NCBI RefSeq assembly: GCF_001514215.1 | Contig: NZ_KQ948851.1 | Location: 553,434-617,433, forward strand | Direction: 5' to 3' | Source: Streptomyces bungoensis | GTDB lineage: Bacteria; Actinomycetota; Actinomycetes; Streptomycetales; Streptomycetaceae | Length of the DNA stretch: 64,000 nucleotides | Shown: positions 33,388 to 42,019 of the stretch, piece by piece | Layout of the letters: the number at the start of each line of letters is the position of its first letter | Position numbering within the stretch: position 1 is the first letter of the stretch | Position numbers and translations under genes: made by a program | Notes under the pieces: generated by a model | Database searches by the model: none | What the model was told of the DNA's origin: nothing | The model's input: only the letters and a program-made list of their open reading frames with translations

Positions 33388-34800
33388 TCAGTAGGTGGGA
33401 CCGTAAGGGCTCCAGTGCCCGAGGAAGGGTTTCAGGTCGTCGGCTTGTGGCTCGGGAATGTCGGGCAGCCGGGGCGGTGTGTTCAATGGGTCGAGGCGTT
33501 CAACGGTGGCCGCTGCCCAGCTGATCCATTCCTCGGCTTCGGTTCTGGCCTGGCCCGGAGGCATGTCCTCGACTCGCGTGTGTACGGTGCTCACGTATTG
33601 GGTCAGTCGGGTGGCGTGTCGCCATGCCGCTTCCTGGGCTTCGAGGTGCCGGACGCGGTACGCCTCTGCGTACCGGATGCGGGCTTGTTCCATGGCGGCT
33701 TCCCAGCGGATGCGCTTCTGGCGTGCCGCTTCGGCCTCGTCCTGGCGTCTGCGTTCGGCGGCTTGGCCGCGAAGCGTGACCTCCTGTGCGATCTCGGCGA
33801 GCTGCTGTTCGAGGGCGCGGCCGGGAGCGTCGGCCCATTCGCTCGCTCGGTGTGGCTGGCCGCCGCTGAGGATGATGCGGAGGCGTTCGGACGGGGTGTA
33901 GTCGAAGCGGGGGATTCTGACCCAGGAGTGCTTCTTGGCGTCGGCGAGTTCCTTCTCGGTGGCGACGTGCTCGGCCCGGTCCTGCTCCTGGAGGACGACA
34001 AACCCCACTGTCTGGCCCTGTGCGGTGATGGTGAAGTGGGGATTTTCCCTGCGGCGGCGATGAGGTGGAGGCGCGAAGCCGGTCTGCCCGGCCGAGCAGG
34101 TGTGTCCGTCGGCCTCGGCGGCGGTGATCAGTGCCTGGATGAGCCGGAGAGCGCGTCCTTGGACGGGCTTGGTCAGGCCCAGCGGCTGGCGTTCGTTCTG
34201 CATGGCCCGCACCACGGTGTGCGGCCGAGTCAGCCGCGAGGGCACGGGGACGGGGTCGAGGACGGCAAGGCGCCAGGCGGGGATGTCGACGAGCTTGATC
34301 TCGTACCCGTCGCGGCACCAGTTTCCGTACAGCTCCTTCGTCTCCGGAACCCTTCCGGACCTGCGTGCGGCGGCGACGCGGGACGGCCACTTCTCCAAGC
34401 CGGGACCGCTGCCGCTCTTGACGATCCTGCCGCCGGCCTCTGCGAGCTCCTGTAACAGCTGCTCCGTGAGCGTCACACGAGGATGTGAGGGAGGGCTTGG
34501 CTTCCGCTCGGTGGCCGGAGTTGCCTGTGCTCGGGTGGACTTAGGTCGTGGACCGGCGGCCTGGGTCTTCCGCGGGCGTGATCCGCGGGGAGGGTACGTG
34601 CCGTGCGCCAGGTAGTGCCGACCGGCGCTTGTCAGGGCGACGCTCCACTGCCCGGCCTTCCGGGAGACCGTCACCAGGCCCCGGTTGTGGAGTGCCTGGC
34701 AGGTGGTCTTGTAGGAGCTTGTGTTCCATACGCCTGCAGGGCACCCGGCTCCCACCCACTGCAACACCGACAGCTGCCGCTCATTGACCCGCCGTTCCAA
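33388..34800 (-). CDS. Hypothetical winged-helix/coiled-coil protein
   Basis: 470 residues if begun at the TTG 34800 (AAGG upstream). An open frame continues to a GTG at 34881, but those 27 codons have non-coding character. N-terminal winged-helix-like module (RQLSVLQWVGAGCPAGVWN, then ALHNRGLVTVSRKAGQWSV and LTSAGRHYLAHG). A basic Pro-rich linker follows. A second helical DNA-binding-like unit is TLTEQLLQELAEAGGRIV. A central domain contains FTITAQGQTVGFVVLQEQDR. A long Ala/Arg/Glu-rich coiled coil runs over about residues 320-430 (EVTLRGQAAERRRQDEAEAA). No catalytic motif. The family is not recognised, but such proteins occur beside mobile elements in Streptomyces; an IS110 copy borders its 5' end. 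Confidence 0.65.
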   Translation of the reverse strand: MERRVNERQLSVLQWVGAGCPAGVWNTSSYKTTCQALHNRGLVTVSRKAGQWSVALTSAGRHYLAHGTYPPRGSRPRKTQAAGPRPKSTRAQATPATERKPSPPSHPRVTLTEQLLQELAEAGGRIVKSGSGPGLEKWPSRVAAARRSGRVPETKELYGNWCRDGYEIKLVDIPAWRLAVLDPVPVPSRLTRPHTVVRAMQNERQPLGLTKPVQGRALRLIQALITAAEADGHTCSAGQTGFAPPPHRRRRENPHFTITAQGQTVGFVVLQEQDRAEHVATEKELADAKKHSWVRIPRFDYTPSERLRIILSGGQPHRASEWADAPGRALEQQLAEIAQEVTLRGQAAERRRQDEAEAARQKRIRWEAAMEQARIRYAEAYRVRHLEAQEAAWRHATRLTQYVSTVHTRVEDMPPGQARTEAEEWISWAAATVERLDPLNTPPRLPDIPEPQADDLKPFLGHWSPYGPTY

Positions 34801-34976
34801 TGGTCCGCCTTCGACTCGAGGTGACGCACGACGGCGGCATGGTGCCAGTTCCGGTGGTAGGCGACCGGTGCTTCGAGTCACTTCGCTCGAACGAGCGGGC
34901 TGACGTGGCTGGAAGCCGGTTGGGCCGAGAACCGTAGGTGGGTGCCTGTCCTACGGCGGGGTCTGACTCCTGAGAT

Positions 34977-35140
34977 CTCTGACCGAGGTGTCCTGATCAC
35001 ACTGTGTCGACCGCCGGCCAGGGGACTGCGCACTGTTGGTCTCGGGCTGATGGACGTGTCTCGATAGGGGCTTGCCGGAAGGCGTCATCACGATTCTGAC
35101 CGTCCGCACGGCCCGCTACCGGCTACGCGATAAGCCGTCG
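34977..35140 (+). ncRNA. Candidate IS110 bridge RNA region
   Basis: The non-coding stretch between the left end and the transposase ATG. IS110-family left ends are known to encode a structured bridge RNA that pairs with target and donor DNA. The same stretch is partly conserved at 785-930 (blocks GTGTCC-ATAGGGG-CTTGCC and GGCG-CATCACG-TT), although the two transposases have diverged. Folded structure and ends were not computed. Confidence 0.4.
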
Positions 35141-35158
35141 GCCTGAAAGGGAACGAGC

Positions 35159-36259
35159 ATGACCGGCACGTCCACCGCTTCGCGTCCTCGTCGGCGTCGG
35201 CCGGCGAGGGAGGTGGTCCTGGGAGTGGACACGCACCGGGATGCCCATGTGGCCGCCGTGCTCTCCCTGGTGGGGGAAGTTATCGGCACCCAGGAGTTCC
35301 CGGCCAGCGCGGCCGGCTACCGCAACCTGCTGGGGTGGGCCAGGGCGTCGGGTACGGTGCGGCGGGCCGGAGTGGAAGGGACCGGTTCCTTCGGGGCGGC
35401 CCTGTCCCGCTAACTGCTGGCCCAGGGCGTGGACGTCTTCGATGTGAACCGGTTCGACCGGGCCGACCGACGACGGCGAGGCAAGTCCGACCCACTCGAT
35501 GCCGAGAACGCGGCCCGGGCGGTGCTGAGCGGGCGGGCGCGCGCCCAGGCCAAGACGGGTGATGGGCCAGTGGAGATCGCCCGCATGTACAAGCTGGCCA
35601 AGGACTCGGCGGTCAAGGCCCGCACCCAGGCGATCAACCAACTCAAGGCTGTCCTCATCCGTGCCGATCCGCAGCTGAGAGAGGAACTTGCCGGGCTGGG
35701 CAACGCAGAACTTTTCCGCACCTGCGCCAGGCTCGTCGACGACAGCCTGAACCACGAGACCGGCGGGGGAGCGGTGCTTCACGCCGCCCACGTCACCCTG
35801 GGACTCCTGGCCCGGCGCATCAGGCAGCTCAGCGACGAGGTCCAGGACCTGGAAGGCCGCCTGACCCGGTTGGTGGAGCGCCACGCTCCGCAGCTGCTCG
35901 AGGTGGTGGGCATCGGTCCGGACACAGCCGTCACTTTGCTGATCACGATCGGGGACAACCCGGAACGCCTGGGCAGTGAGGCGTCGTTCGCGGCGCTGTG
36001 CGGGGTCAGCCCCGTCGAGCGTTCCTCGGGCAGTCGGCAGTACCGGCGCCTCAACCGGGGCGGCGACCGGCAGGCGAACGCGGCCCTGCACCGGATCGTG
36101 CAGACCCGCCTGCGCGTCGATCCGCGTACCCAGGAGTACTACGAACGCCGGAGCAAGGAGGGGAAGACCCGGCGCGAGATAGTCCGAAGCCTCAAGCGCT
36201 ACGCGGCCCGGGAGGTCTTCCACCTGGTCAGACCTGTGCAGTTGCAACCCCCGTCATAG
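35159..36259 (+). pseudogene. IS110-family transposase with internal stop codon
   Basis: One continuous frame of 366 codons broken only by TAA at 35411-35413. Upstream part: VVLGVDTHRDAHVAAVLS (first catalytic Asp) and GVEGTGSFGAALSR. Downstream: DRRRRGKSDPLDAENAARA (the DEDD Asp-Glu pair). The Transposase_20 domain follows: LLEVVGIGPDTAVTLLITIG, FAALCGVSPVERSSG and NRGGDRQANAALHRIV. In the 979 copy the codon at the stop position is TAC (Tyr), so TAC to TAA is a single-base nonsense change. Unless read through, the element is immobile. Confidence 0.85.
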
Positions 36260-36291
36260 GGGCAGTCATGAGACGTGAGAGGGTCTGGGGC

Positions 36292-36399
36292 GTGAGTGAG
36301 ACACCCCCGAACACCCTGCAATACCGCTTTGACGGGCCAGAAGACGCTCCGGTCCTGATCTTGGGTCCCTCACTGGGTACCACATGGCACAGGTTGTAA
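36292..36399 (+). pseudogene. pcaD: N-terminal fragment of 3-oxoadipate enol-lactonase
   Basis: From a GTG, SETPPNTLQYRFDGPEDAPV and LILGPSLGTTWH match the start of the alpha/beta-hydrolase PcaD of the beta-ketoadipate pathway up to the strand before the oxyanion turn. After His the frame runs into RL and TAA. About 35 of roughly 250 residues remain; no other pca gene is nearby. It lies immediately right of the IS110 element. Confidence 0.7.
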
Positions 36400-36837
36400 A
36401 GACCGTCCAGGGACGTCTACACCAGTCCGGCGCGGGCAGGAAATTGCAGGTCATAGCGTTTTGGTCCGGGACGGTCTGCCCAGTTGGTGATTGCGGTGTG
36501 ACACGAGAGTGATACGGCGAGGCCCCACCGAGGCCCGTCGTGGCGGGGTCGCTGCGCGGATCCGTGAGACGGCGAAGCCACACCGGAGCACTCGGGTGCG
36601 GCTCCTCTGTCGAGATCGAACGCGCTGGCTGCGCGCGATGCGGTCGGTGATTCGTACGATCCGCGTGCCTGTGACTCTCTCGGGTGTCTGATTCGCGATC
36701 GCACCCGCTCATCCGTCCGTACGAGGGGTGCGGCCCCTCCCAGTGCGACCGGGTCGGTGAGTGCGGGAGGCCGGATCGGCTGGCTGGCCACCGGCAGTTG
36801 AACTGGGATGGCTTCACTCCAGTCTGCAGCGCGCGGC

Positions 36838-37062
36838 AGGCGACGAGCCTAGCTACGTTCGGCTTTATGCGCTTCGCGTTTCTCCCAAGTTTCGACGAAT
36901 GGGAGTGGCGCGCGCCTGGTCGATGAGTTGTTTACTCGGGTGCCCGGTCAGGAGATCGTGTTGTCTGCGTGGGACCGGGAACTGTACGAAGTGTGGCTCA
37001 AGCTCGGATTTGCTCACGTCCCTGAACCCGGTGCAATTCAGGGGATGCGGATACTGCGGTGA
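36838..37062 (+). pseudogene. GNAT acetyltransferase relic (C-terminal half)
   Basis: SYVRLYALRVSPKFRRMGVA is the acetyl-CoA-binding motif A (V-x-P-x-x-R-x-x-G-V/I-A). One base is missing near 36912, after which the protein continues as RLVDELFTRVPGQEIVLSAW and YEVWLKLGFAHVPEP, motif B, to TGA at 37060-37062. The N-terminal half is not identifiable. The stretch 36400-36837 contains no supported gene. Confidence 0.6.
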
Positions 37063-37674
37063 CATGGTGCGCTGGCCGGTAGCTGCTTCGATCTGAAGGA
37101 TTAGGCATCGTCCGCCCGCTCTCATCGCGGACCGGCAAGGCCGGGGAATTCCCCCGCGGATCACGTTGGGCACAGGCGGTCCAGACTGCACGTGATTGCT
37201 GGCCTCCATTAGCCGCAGTCACGCACTGATTGACGGCAGACAAAGGCACTGCTCGGCTTGCCGTGACGTCGGGTCTTGCCTGCGCAGCCAGCGCCAGCAC
37301 GTGGAACCGGTGGGCCTGGCGCCGGCGTGCGATCTCGCCGGTGACCAACCGCGGCGGCTGCATCGGTCTGCCAGAGGCGACGCTGCACAACACCGGCGAC
37401 ACCGTGCTTGCCCTCGTCCAGCGGCGTTCAGACGCACCTAGACGGACTCGAACGCGTGACGGGATCGATGTCCGGCCGTTGGGTCGGCCAACTGTCGCGT
37501 CATGCTTTGCAGCGGTCATGCCGATGCCGGGAGACAGTCAGTATCACTGGCCGCGCGCTGCTGACCAGTGCATCTGCGTCTGTGTTCAGGTCGCGTTCAG
37601 GTCCGGCGGAGCCTTGGGCAACTCCCGTACCGGAAGCGCCAAAACTCTGGCAAAGGGGTCTGGGGCGAGCGCCG

Positions 37675-37693
37675 GGCACCGTGTCATGGTGCC
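37675..37693 (+). promoter_or_regulatory. Inverted repeat GGCACC-N7-GGTGCC before COG4705 gene
   Basis: Perfect 6-base arms ending 4 bases before the ATG at 37698. It could be an operator or an mRNA hairpin masking the start. The interval 37063-37674 holds no gene I can support. Confidence 0.4.
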
Positions 37694-37697
37694 TGCC

Positions 37698-38489
37698 ATG
37701 TCGACTGATCACCTCACTCACAACCGGCCCGCGGGCCACATCCGTCACGCGGCGAGCAAGGTGCCGGAGGTGACCGTCTACTTCTGGATCATCAAGGTGC
37801 TGACCACCGGGATGGGCGAGACGGCGTCCGACTTCCTGGCCCACCTGCTCGGCCCGGTCCCCGCCGTGGGCCTCGGCGGCGTCGCCCTGGTGGCCGCTCT
37901 GGCGGTGCAGTTCGCCGTTCGTCGGTACGTGGCCTGGGTCTACTGGACGGCGATCGTCATGGTCAGCGTGTTCGGCACGATGGCCGCCGACGTCCTGCAT
38001 GTCGGCCTCGCCGTGCCGTACACGTTCTCGACCCCATTCTTCCTGGCCGCGCTGGCCGTCGTCTTCGTCCTCTGGTACCGCAGCGAGCGCACCCTGTCCA
38101 TCCACAGCGTCCACACCCGGCGCCGCGAGAGCTTCTACTGGGCCGCCGTGCTGGCCACGTTTGCGCTGGGCACCGCCGCGGGCGACCTCACCGCCTCGAT
38201 CGGCCTCGGTTACCTGGGTTCCGCGGTCCTGTACGCCGCCGCGATCGCCGTCCCGGCTGTCGCTCACCGGTGGGGGAGCATGAACGCGGTCGCCGCGTTC
38301 TGGGCGGCGTACGTCATCACCCGCCCGCTCGGTGCCTCGGTCGCCGACTGGATGGCCCTGGGCCACGGCCGGGGCGGGCTCGCGCTGGGCCTGGGGCCGG
38401 TCACGCTGTCCTGGACGGTGGCGATCCTCGGCTTCGTCGGCTACCTGGCCGTCTCCCGCAAGGACGTCCAGCGCGACATCGCACCGTGA
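37698..38489 (+). CDS. COG4705 (DUF347-repeat) membrane protein
   Basis: 263 residues; the ATG at 37698 is chosen (37686 also in frame). Starts with the family signature KVPEVTVYFWIIKVLTTGMG. Eight or so helices follow, with internally repeated segments of the type ESFYWAAVLATFALGTAAGD and TRPLGASVADWMALG. These proteins are annotated only as uncharacterised membrane-anchored proteins. A longer homologue is at 62149-63420, also beside a two-component system. Here the regulator/kinase genes are convergent on the minus strand. Confidence 0.82.
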   Translation: MSTDHLTHNRPAGHIRHAASKVPEVTVYFWIIKVLTTGMGETASDFLAHLLGPVPAVGLGGVALVAALAVQFAVRRYVAWVYWTAIVMVSVFGTMAADVLHVGLAVPYTFSTPFFLAALAVVFVLWYRSERTLSIHSVHTRRRESFYWAAVLATFALGTAAGDLTASIGLGYLGSAVLYAAAIAVPAVAHRWGSMNAVAAFWAAYVITRPLGASVADWMALGHGRGGLALGLGPVTLSWTVAILGFVGYLAVSRKDVQRDIAP

Positions 38490-38517
38490 TGTCCGGGTGG
38501 CGTTGACCGCGGCACGG

Positions 38518-39229
38518 TCACCCGGCAGGCACGCCCACCACGAACCGTGCCCCGGGAGTGTGTCCGCGGTCGTACGTCACCTCGCCGTCGGCGAAGCGGG
38601 CCAGACGTCGTGCCAGCGGCAGACCCAGGCCCACTCCGCCGTGTCCGTCACCGGGATCCGTGCGCCGGCCGGGCTCGAAGAGCTGTCCGGCGAACGGGGG
38701 CGGTACGCCGGGGCCGTCGTCGATGACATCGATGCGCACGCCGTCGGGTGCGCGGTGGGCGCGAACGGCGATGTGTGAGCGGGCGTAACGGCAGGCGTTG
38801 GACAGGAACGGGCTGACGATGCGTTCGAGGAGGGCGGGTGGGACTCCGGCCTTCAGTGGCGGGCCGTCAGCGGCAACCGTCAAGTGGGATGGCATGCCGA
38901 GGACTTCGGTGAGGCGTCGCAGCGTGGGGAGGACCTCGGTGGTGCCGGGAGCGGTGAGTGTGCCGCCGCGGGCGTCGTCGAGGAGGGTGTCGCAGATGGT
39001 GCGCATGGTCTGGGCGGCTTCCGCGATTACCTTGTGGGTGGCGTGGGTCTCGGCGGTGCGGGGATGGGTCTGCCACCAGTCGAGTTCGGCGATGATCCGG
39101 CTGAGGGGTGTGTGCAGCTCGTGCGAGAGTTCCCCGGTGAGGTGCCGCTCGTGGCGCAGGAGGGTGCGGATGCGGTCCAGTATGGCGTCCAGTGAGGTAC
39201 CGAGGCGCGCTGATTCGGCCGGGTGCCGC
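38518..39229 (-). pseudogene. Histidine kinase lacking its sensor half
   Basis: In one frame, reading leftwards from the response-regulator stop: ESARLGTSLDAILDRI (end of a HAMP-like helix), HLTGELSHELHTPLSRI (H-box with phospho-acceptor His), VSPFLSNACRYARSHI (N box), VIDDGPGVPPPF (G1), GHGGVGLGLPLARRLARFAD (G2). The catalytic core is intact, but no ATG, GTG or TTG exists in this frame before residue M of MRTICDTLLD at 39006. The membrane sensor domain is gone. The frame enters the end of the response-regulator gene, so an internal deletion has brought the two together. Confidence 0.7.
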
Positions 39230-39892
39230 TCATGACAGCCGGTGGCCGACCCCGCGTGCCGTGCCGATGGTCCGCTCGCTGCCTGCCGCGCGCAGCTTTC
39301 GGCGCAGGCGGGTCAGATACTGGTCGAGGGTGTTCTCGTGGACCTGGGCACCCTCGGGCCAAGCCGCCCGGACCAGTTCGCGGCGGCACACGATGCCGCC
39401 GGATGCAGCCATGAGCGCCGCCAGGAGACGGAACTCGATCGGTGTCAGGTCGACCCCGATGCCTCGGACGCTGACCACGTGCCGGACTGCGTCCAGCGCC
39501 AGGTCTCCCGCAGTGACGGCATGCGGTGGTGCGGCCCGTTTGAGGGCTGCCCGCAGGCGGGCCGCGAGTTCGGTGAGGTGGAAGGGCTTGGGCAGGTAGT
39601 CGTCGCCTCCAGCCGAGAACCCTGACAGCCGGTCGCTCAGTCGGTGGTGGGCGGTCAGGAAGATGACGGGGGAGAGGAACCCGTTCGCGCGCATGGCCGT
39701 GCACACCTCCCGTCCGTCGGCATCGGGCAGCCCGATGTCGAGCACGGTCGCGGAGATGTCGGCGGTGGCAAGCCGCAGGGCGGTGGCGCCGTCCGGTGCG
39801 GGCACGGGGTCGAAGCCCTCGGCGCGCAGTCCGCGCATCAGCACGTCACGCAGGGCGTGATCGTCCTCGACGACCAGGATCGTCCGGCGCAT
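39230..39892 (-). CDS. OmpR/PhoB-family response regulator
   Basis: 220 residues; ATG with GAGGGAGG upstream. Receiver domain ILVVEDDHALRDVLM with acidic pocket, phospho-acceptor Asp in TVLDIGLPDADG, and the Lys in YLPKPF. The C-terminal winged helix is VDLTPIEFRLLAALMAASGG and ENTLDQYLTRLRRKL. Starts inside the 3' end of the PAP2 gene (47-base overlap), so co-expressed with it. Its cognate kinase downstream has lost the sensor part, so it may be orphaned. Confidence 0.9.
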   Translation of the reverse strand: MRRTILVVEDDHALRDVLMRGLRAEGFDPVPAPDGATALRLATADISATVLDIGLPDADGREVCTAMRANGFLSPVIFLTAHHRLSDRLSGFSAGGDDYLPKPFHLTELAARLRAALKRAAPPHAVTAGDLALDAVRHVVSVRGIGVDLTPIEFRLLAALMAASGGIVCRRELVRAAWPEGAQVHENTLDQYLTRLRRKLRAAGSERTIGTARGVGHRLS

Positions 39893-40676
39893 GGTCCTCC
39901 CTCTGCTCTCGTGGGACGTCCATGTGTTCCGGTGTCGCGTGCGTCCGGCCCCCTGCTGTGCCGGCCGTCGGTTCTGCCGTGCCGCGCGCCGAGTCCGCCT
40001 CCGTGTCCGTGTCCGTGTCTGTCGTGCCGAGGGCCCATCGGCCGGGAAGCCAGCGGGCCACAGCGCTCAGATACAGGCCGAGCCACCCGAGGGCGAACAG
40101 CCAGCCGCCGACGACGTCGGTGAACCAGTGCACTCCGAGGTAGACGCGGGTCAGCCCGACCAGCGCGCCCCAGCCGCCGATGACCAGGGTGAGTACAGTC
40201 CTGCCACGCGGGCCGCGTATGCGGATGGCGATGATCAGCAGCCCCGCGGTGAGGGCCGCGGTGGTGGTGTGACCGGACGGGAACGCCCATCCCGAGGCAT
40301 GCGTCGCCCAGTCCGTCAGGGGTGGCCGCGGCCGGGTGACAAGTGCCATCACCGCGTACCGCAGCGCCTGGCCCGCCCCAAGGCAGCCCAGACAGAGCGC
40401 CACGGCGAGCCCGCGCTGCCGTGGGGTGCGCCCCGCGATGAGCGCGGCCAGCACCGCCAGCGCGTACGGGATGACACCGGTCCCGGTGTCGGTCAGCCCG
40501 CGGGCGAGCGCCACCGCCACGTCGGGCCGGTGGCCGACGGACCACGAGAGCAAGTCGGCGTCCGCGAACAGCGGTGTGCCGTCGTGGCCCACCACGACCA
40601 TGGTCAGCACGCCGAAGGCCGTCCACGCTCCGAGACCGCAGCTGCCGGCCAGTTCGGCGACCTCGCCGCGCTTCAC
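39846..40676 (-). CDS. PAP2-family phosphatase (second of two)
   Basis: 276 residues from a GTG overlapping the previous stop (GTGA). PAP2 motifs: K-x6-RP-like ALVTRPRPPL, SGWAFPSGHTTTAAL (PSGH) and LTRVYLGVHWFTDVVGG (SR-x5-H-x3-D). Six membrane helices. The last 60 residues are polar with repeated Thr-Asp pairs (TDTDTDTEAD) and probably cytoplasmic. Acts on lipid pyrophosphates or phosphatidate, for example undecaprenyl pyrophosphate recycling. In an operon with another PAP2 and DedA. Confidence 0.88.
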   Translation of the reverse strand: MKRGEVAELAGSCGLGAWTAFGVLTMVVVGHDGTPLFADADLLSWSVGHRPDVAVALARGLTDTGTGVIPYALAVLAALIAGRTPRQRGLAVALCLGCLGAGQALRYAVMALVTRPRPPLTDWATHASGWAFPSGHTTTAALTAGLLIIAIRIRGPRGRTVLTLVIGGWGALVGLTRVYLGVHWFTDVVGGWLFALGWLGLYLSAVARWLPGRWALGTTDTDTDTEADSARGTAEPTAGTAGGRTHATPEHMDVPREQREDHAPDDPGRRGRSRPA

Positions 40677-41278
40677 GACACCACCAGCAGTGGACGCAGA
40701 CGGGTGGCCGCGAGCCGCAGGGCTGCGGCCTCCGCACGCCTGCGCAGTGCCGACATGACGAGGAAGGCGGCGAGCGCGCCCACCACGACCCCGGCCAGCA
40801 CGTCGTGGGGATAGTGCGCGCCCACCCAGACACGCGAGGCGGCCATCGCGCAGGCGGCCACGACGGCGACCGCACCGAGTCGGCGGGAGACGAACAGCAG
40901 GGCGACGGCCGCCGCGGCGGCGATGGCCGCGTGGTTGCTGGGGAAGGACCAGTCGCCGGGCGCCGGACACGCCTCCAGTGTGGTCACCCGCAGGCTCTGG
41001 CAGGGCCGGTCCTCGCGCACCAGCAGCTTCAGCACCGCGTCCACCCCGAAGGCCACGACCACGACGAACGGCACGGCGAGTGCGGTCACGGACGCGGTGG
41101 CGCCCACACGCCGGGCGTGCCACCAGCCGACGGCCATGAGCACCGCGAACAGGGCGAGACCGTACGTCGACCAGGCCGACACCGTGTCGTCCAGCCAGAC
41201 GGGGGAGTGCCGGGCGAGGTTCACCACGTCGGTGTAGGCCGGGCCGTCGACCGGCGAGCCGTCAAGTGCGATGATCAT
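40673..41278 (-). CDS. PAP2-family phosphatase (first of two)
   Basis: 201 residues; ATG overlaps the DedA stop by 4 bases. Motifs LLVREDRPC (K/R-x6-RP), GDWSFPSNHAAIAAA (PSxH with Asn in place of Gly) and ASRVWVGAHYPHDVLAG (SR-x5-H-x3-D). Five to six helices. The PSNH form is common in BcrC-like undecaprenyl pyrophosphate phosphatases. Likely envelope-lipid recycling. Confidence 0.88.
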   Translation of the reverse strand: MIIALDGSPVDGPAYTDVVNLARHSPVWLDDTVSAWSTYGLALFAVLMAVGWWHARRVGATASVTALAVPFVVVVAFGVDAVLKLLVREDRPCQSLRVTTLEACPAPGDWSFPSNHAAIAAAAAVALLFVSRRLGAVAVVAACAMAASRVWVGAHYPHDVLAGVVVGALAAFLVMSALRRRAEAAALRLAATRLRPLLVVS

Positions 41279-41961
41279 CCGCGTGCCTCCTTCGCCTTCG
41301 CGTCCCGGCGCGAGCGGTACACCTCGGAGGCGACCGGAATCAGCGACAGGCCCACGATCACCGCGACCATCGGCAGCAGATAGCGGTCCACGTTCGGCAC
41401 GGAGGAACCCAGCGCGTAGCCCGCCAGGGTGAGCCCCAGGCTCCACACCAGACCGCCGGTCACCTGCCAGACGGTGAACGTCCGCACCGGCACCCGCAGG
41501 GCGCCCGCCATCGGGTTCAGGACCGTGCGCACCACCGGAACGAAGCGGGCCAGGATGATCGCCTTCGCGTACCCGTAGCGTTCCAGCAGCTCCTCCGCGC
41601 GTCTCGCCCCCTCGTGCAGGCGGGCTGAGCGGCTTCGGGCGAGCAGGGTGCCGCCCGCTCGACGGCCCAGGAGGTACCCGCACTGCGAGCCGGCCAGCGC
41701 TCCCACCGCCGCGGCGACCAGGAGCGGGGCGAGCGACAGCTTCAGGCCGCTCCCGGCGGTGCCGGTGCACAGCAGGCCGGCCGTGAACAGCAGGGAATCG
41801 CCCGGGAGGAAGAAGCCGATCAGGAGCCCGGTCTCGGCGAACAGCACCACGCCCACGCCCAGCACGCCGAACGCGGACAGCAGCGACCGCGCGTCGAGCA
41901 CATTGACGGCGAGCTGCGACGATAGGTGTACGGCTGTGGTCATCGTCGGAGGCCCCTTCAT
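41275..41961 (-). CDS. DedA-family membrane protein
   Basis: 228 residues from the ATG at 41961 (GGAAG 5 bases upstream; 41943 is in frame but has no good site). Typical DedA features: ETGLLIGFFLPGDSLLFTAG, GALAGSQCGYLLGRRAGG and AIILARFVPVVRTVLNPMAG. DedA/SNARE-associated proteins include undecaprenyl-phosphate flippases (UptA type), which fits the two PAP2 phosphatases that follow. Divergent from the BlaI gene across the tandem TGTA operators, so it may share BlaI control. Confidence 0.9.
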   Translation of the reverse strand: MKGPPTMTTAVHLSSQLAVNVLDARSLLSAFGVLGVGVVLFAETGLLIGFFLPGDSLLFTAGLLCTGTAGSGLKLSLAPLLVAAAVGALAGSQCGYLLGRRAGGTLLARSRSARLHEGARRAEELLERYGYAKAIILARFVPVVRTVLNPMAGALRVPVRTFTVWQVTGGLVWSLGLTLAGYALGSSVPNVDRYLLPMVAVIVGLSLIPVASEVYRSRRDAKAKEARG

Positions 41962-42019
41962 CGTTCTTCCGGAGTGTCGGATGCGGCGAAACGCTGAAGC
42001 GAGGGCATCCGGCGACTGA

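Larger units (their letters stand above)
34896..36263 (+). mobile_element. IS110-family insertion sequence
   Basis: Left non-coding end 34896-35158, then a full-length transposase frame 35159-36259 interrupted by one nonsense codon. IS110 elements carry their long non-coding region before the transposase, as here, and usually lack inverted repeats; none are seen. The right limit just after the stop is an estimate. A decayed relative is at 412-1380. Downstream lies a truncated pcaD. Confidence 0.75.
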
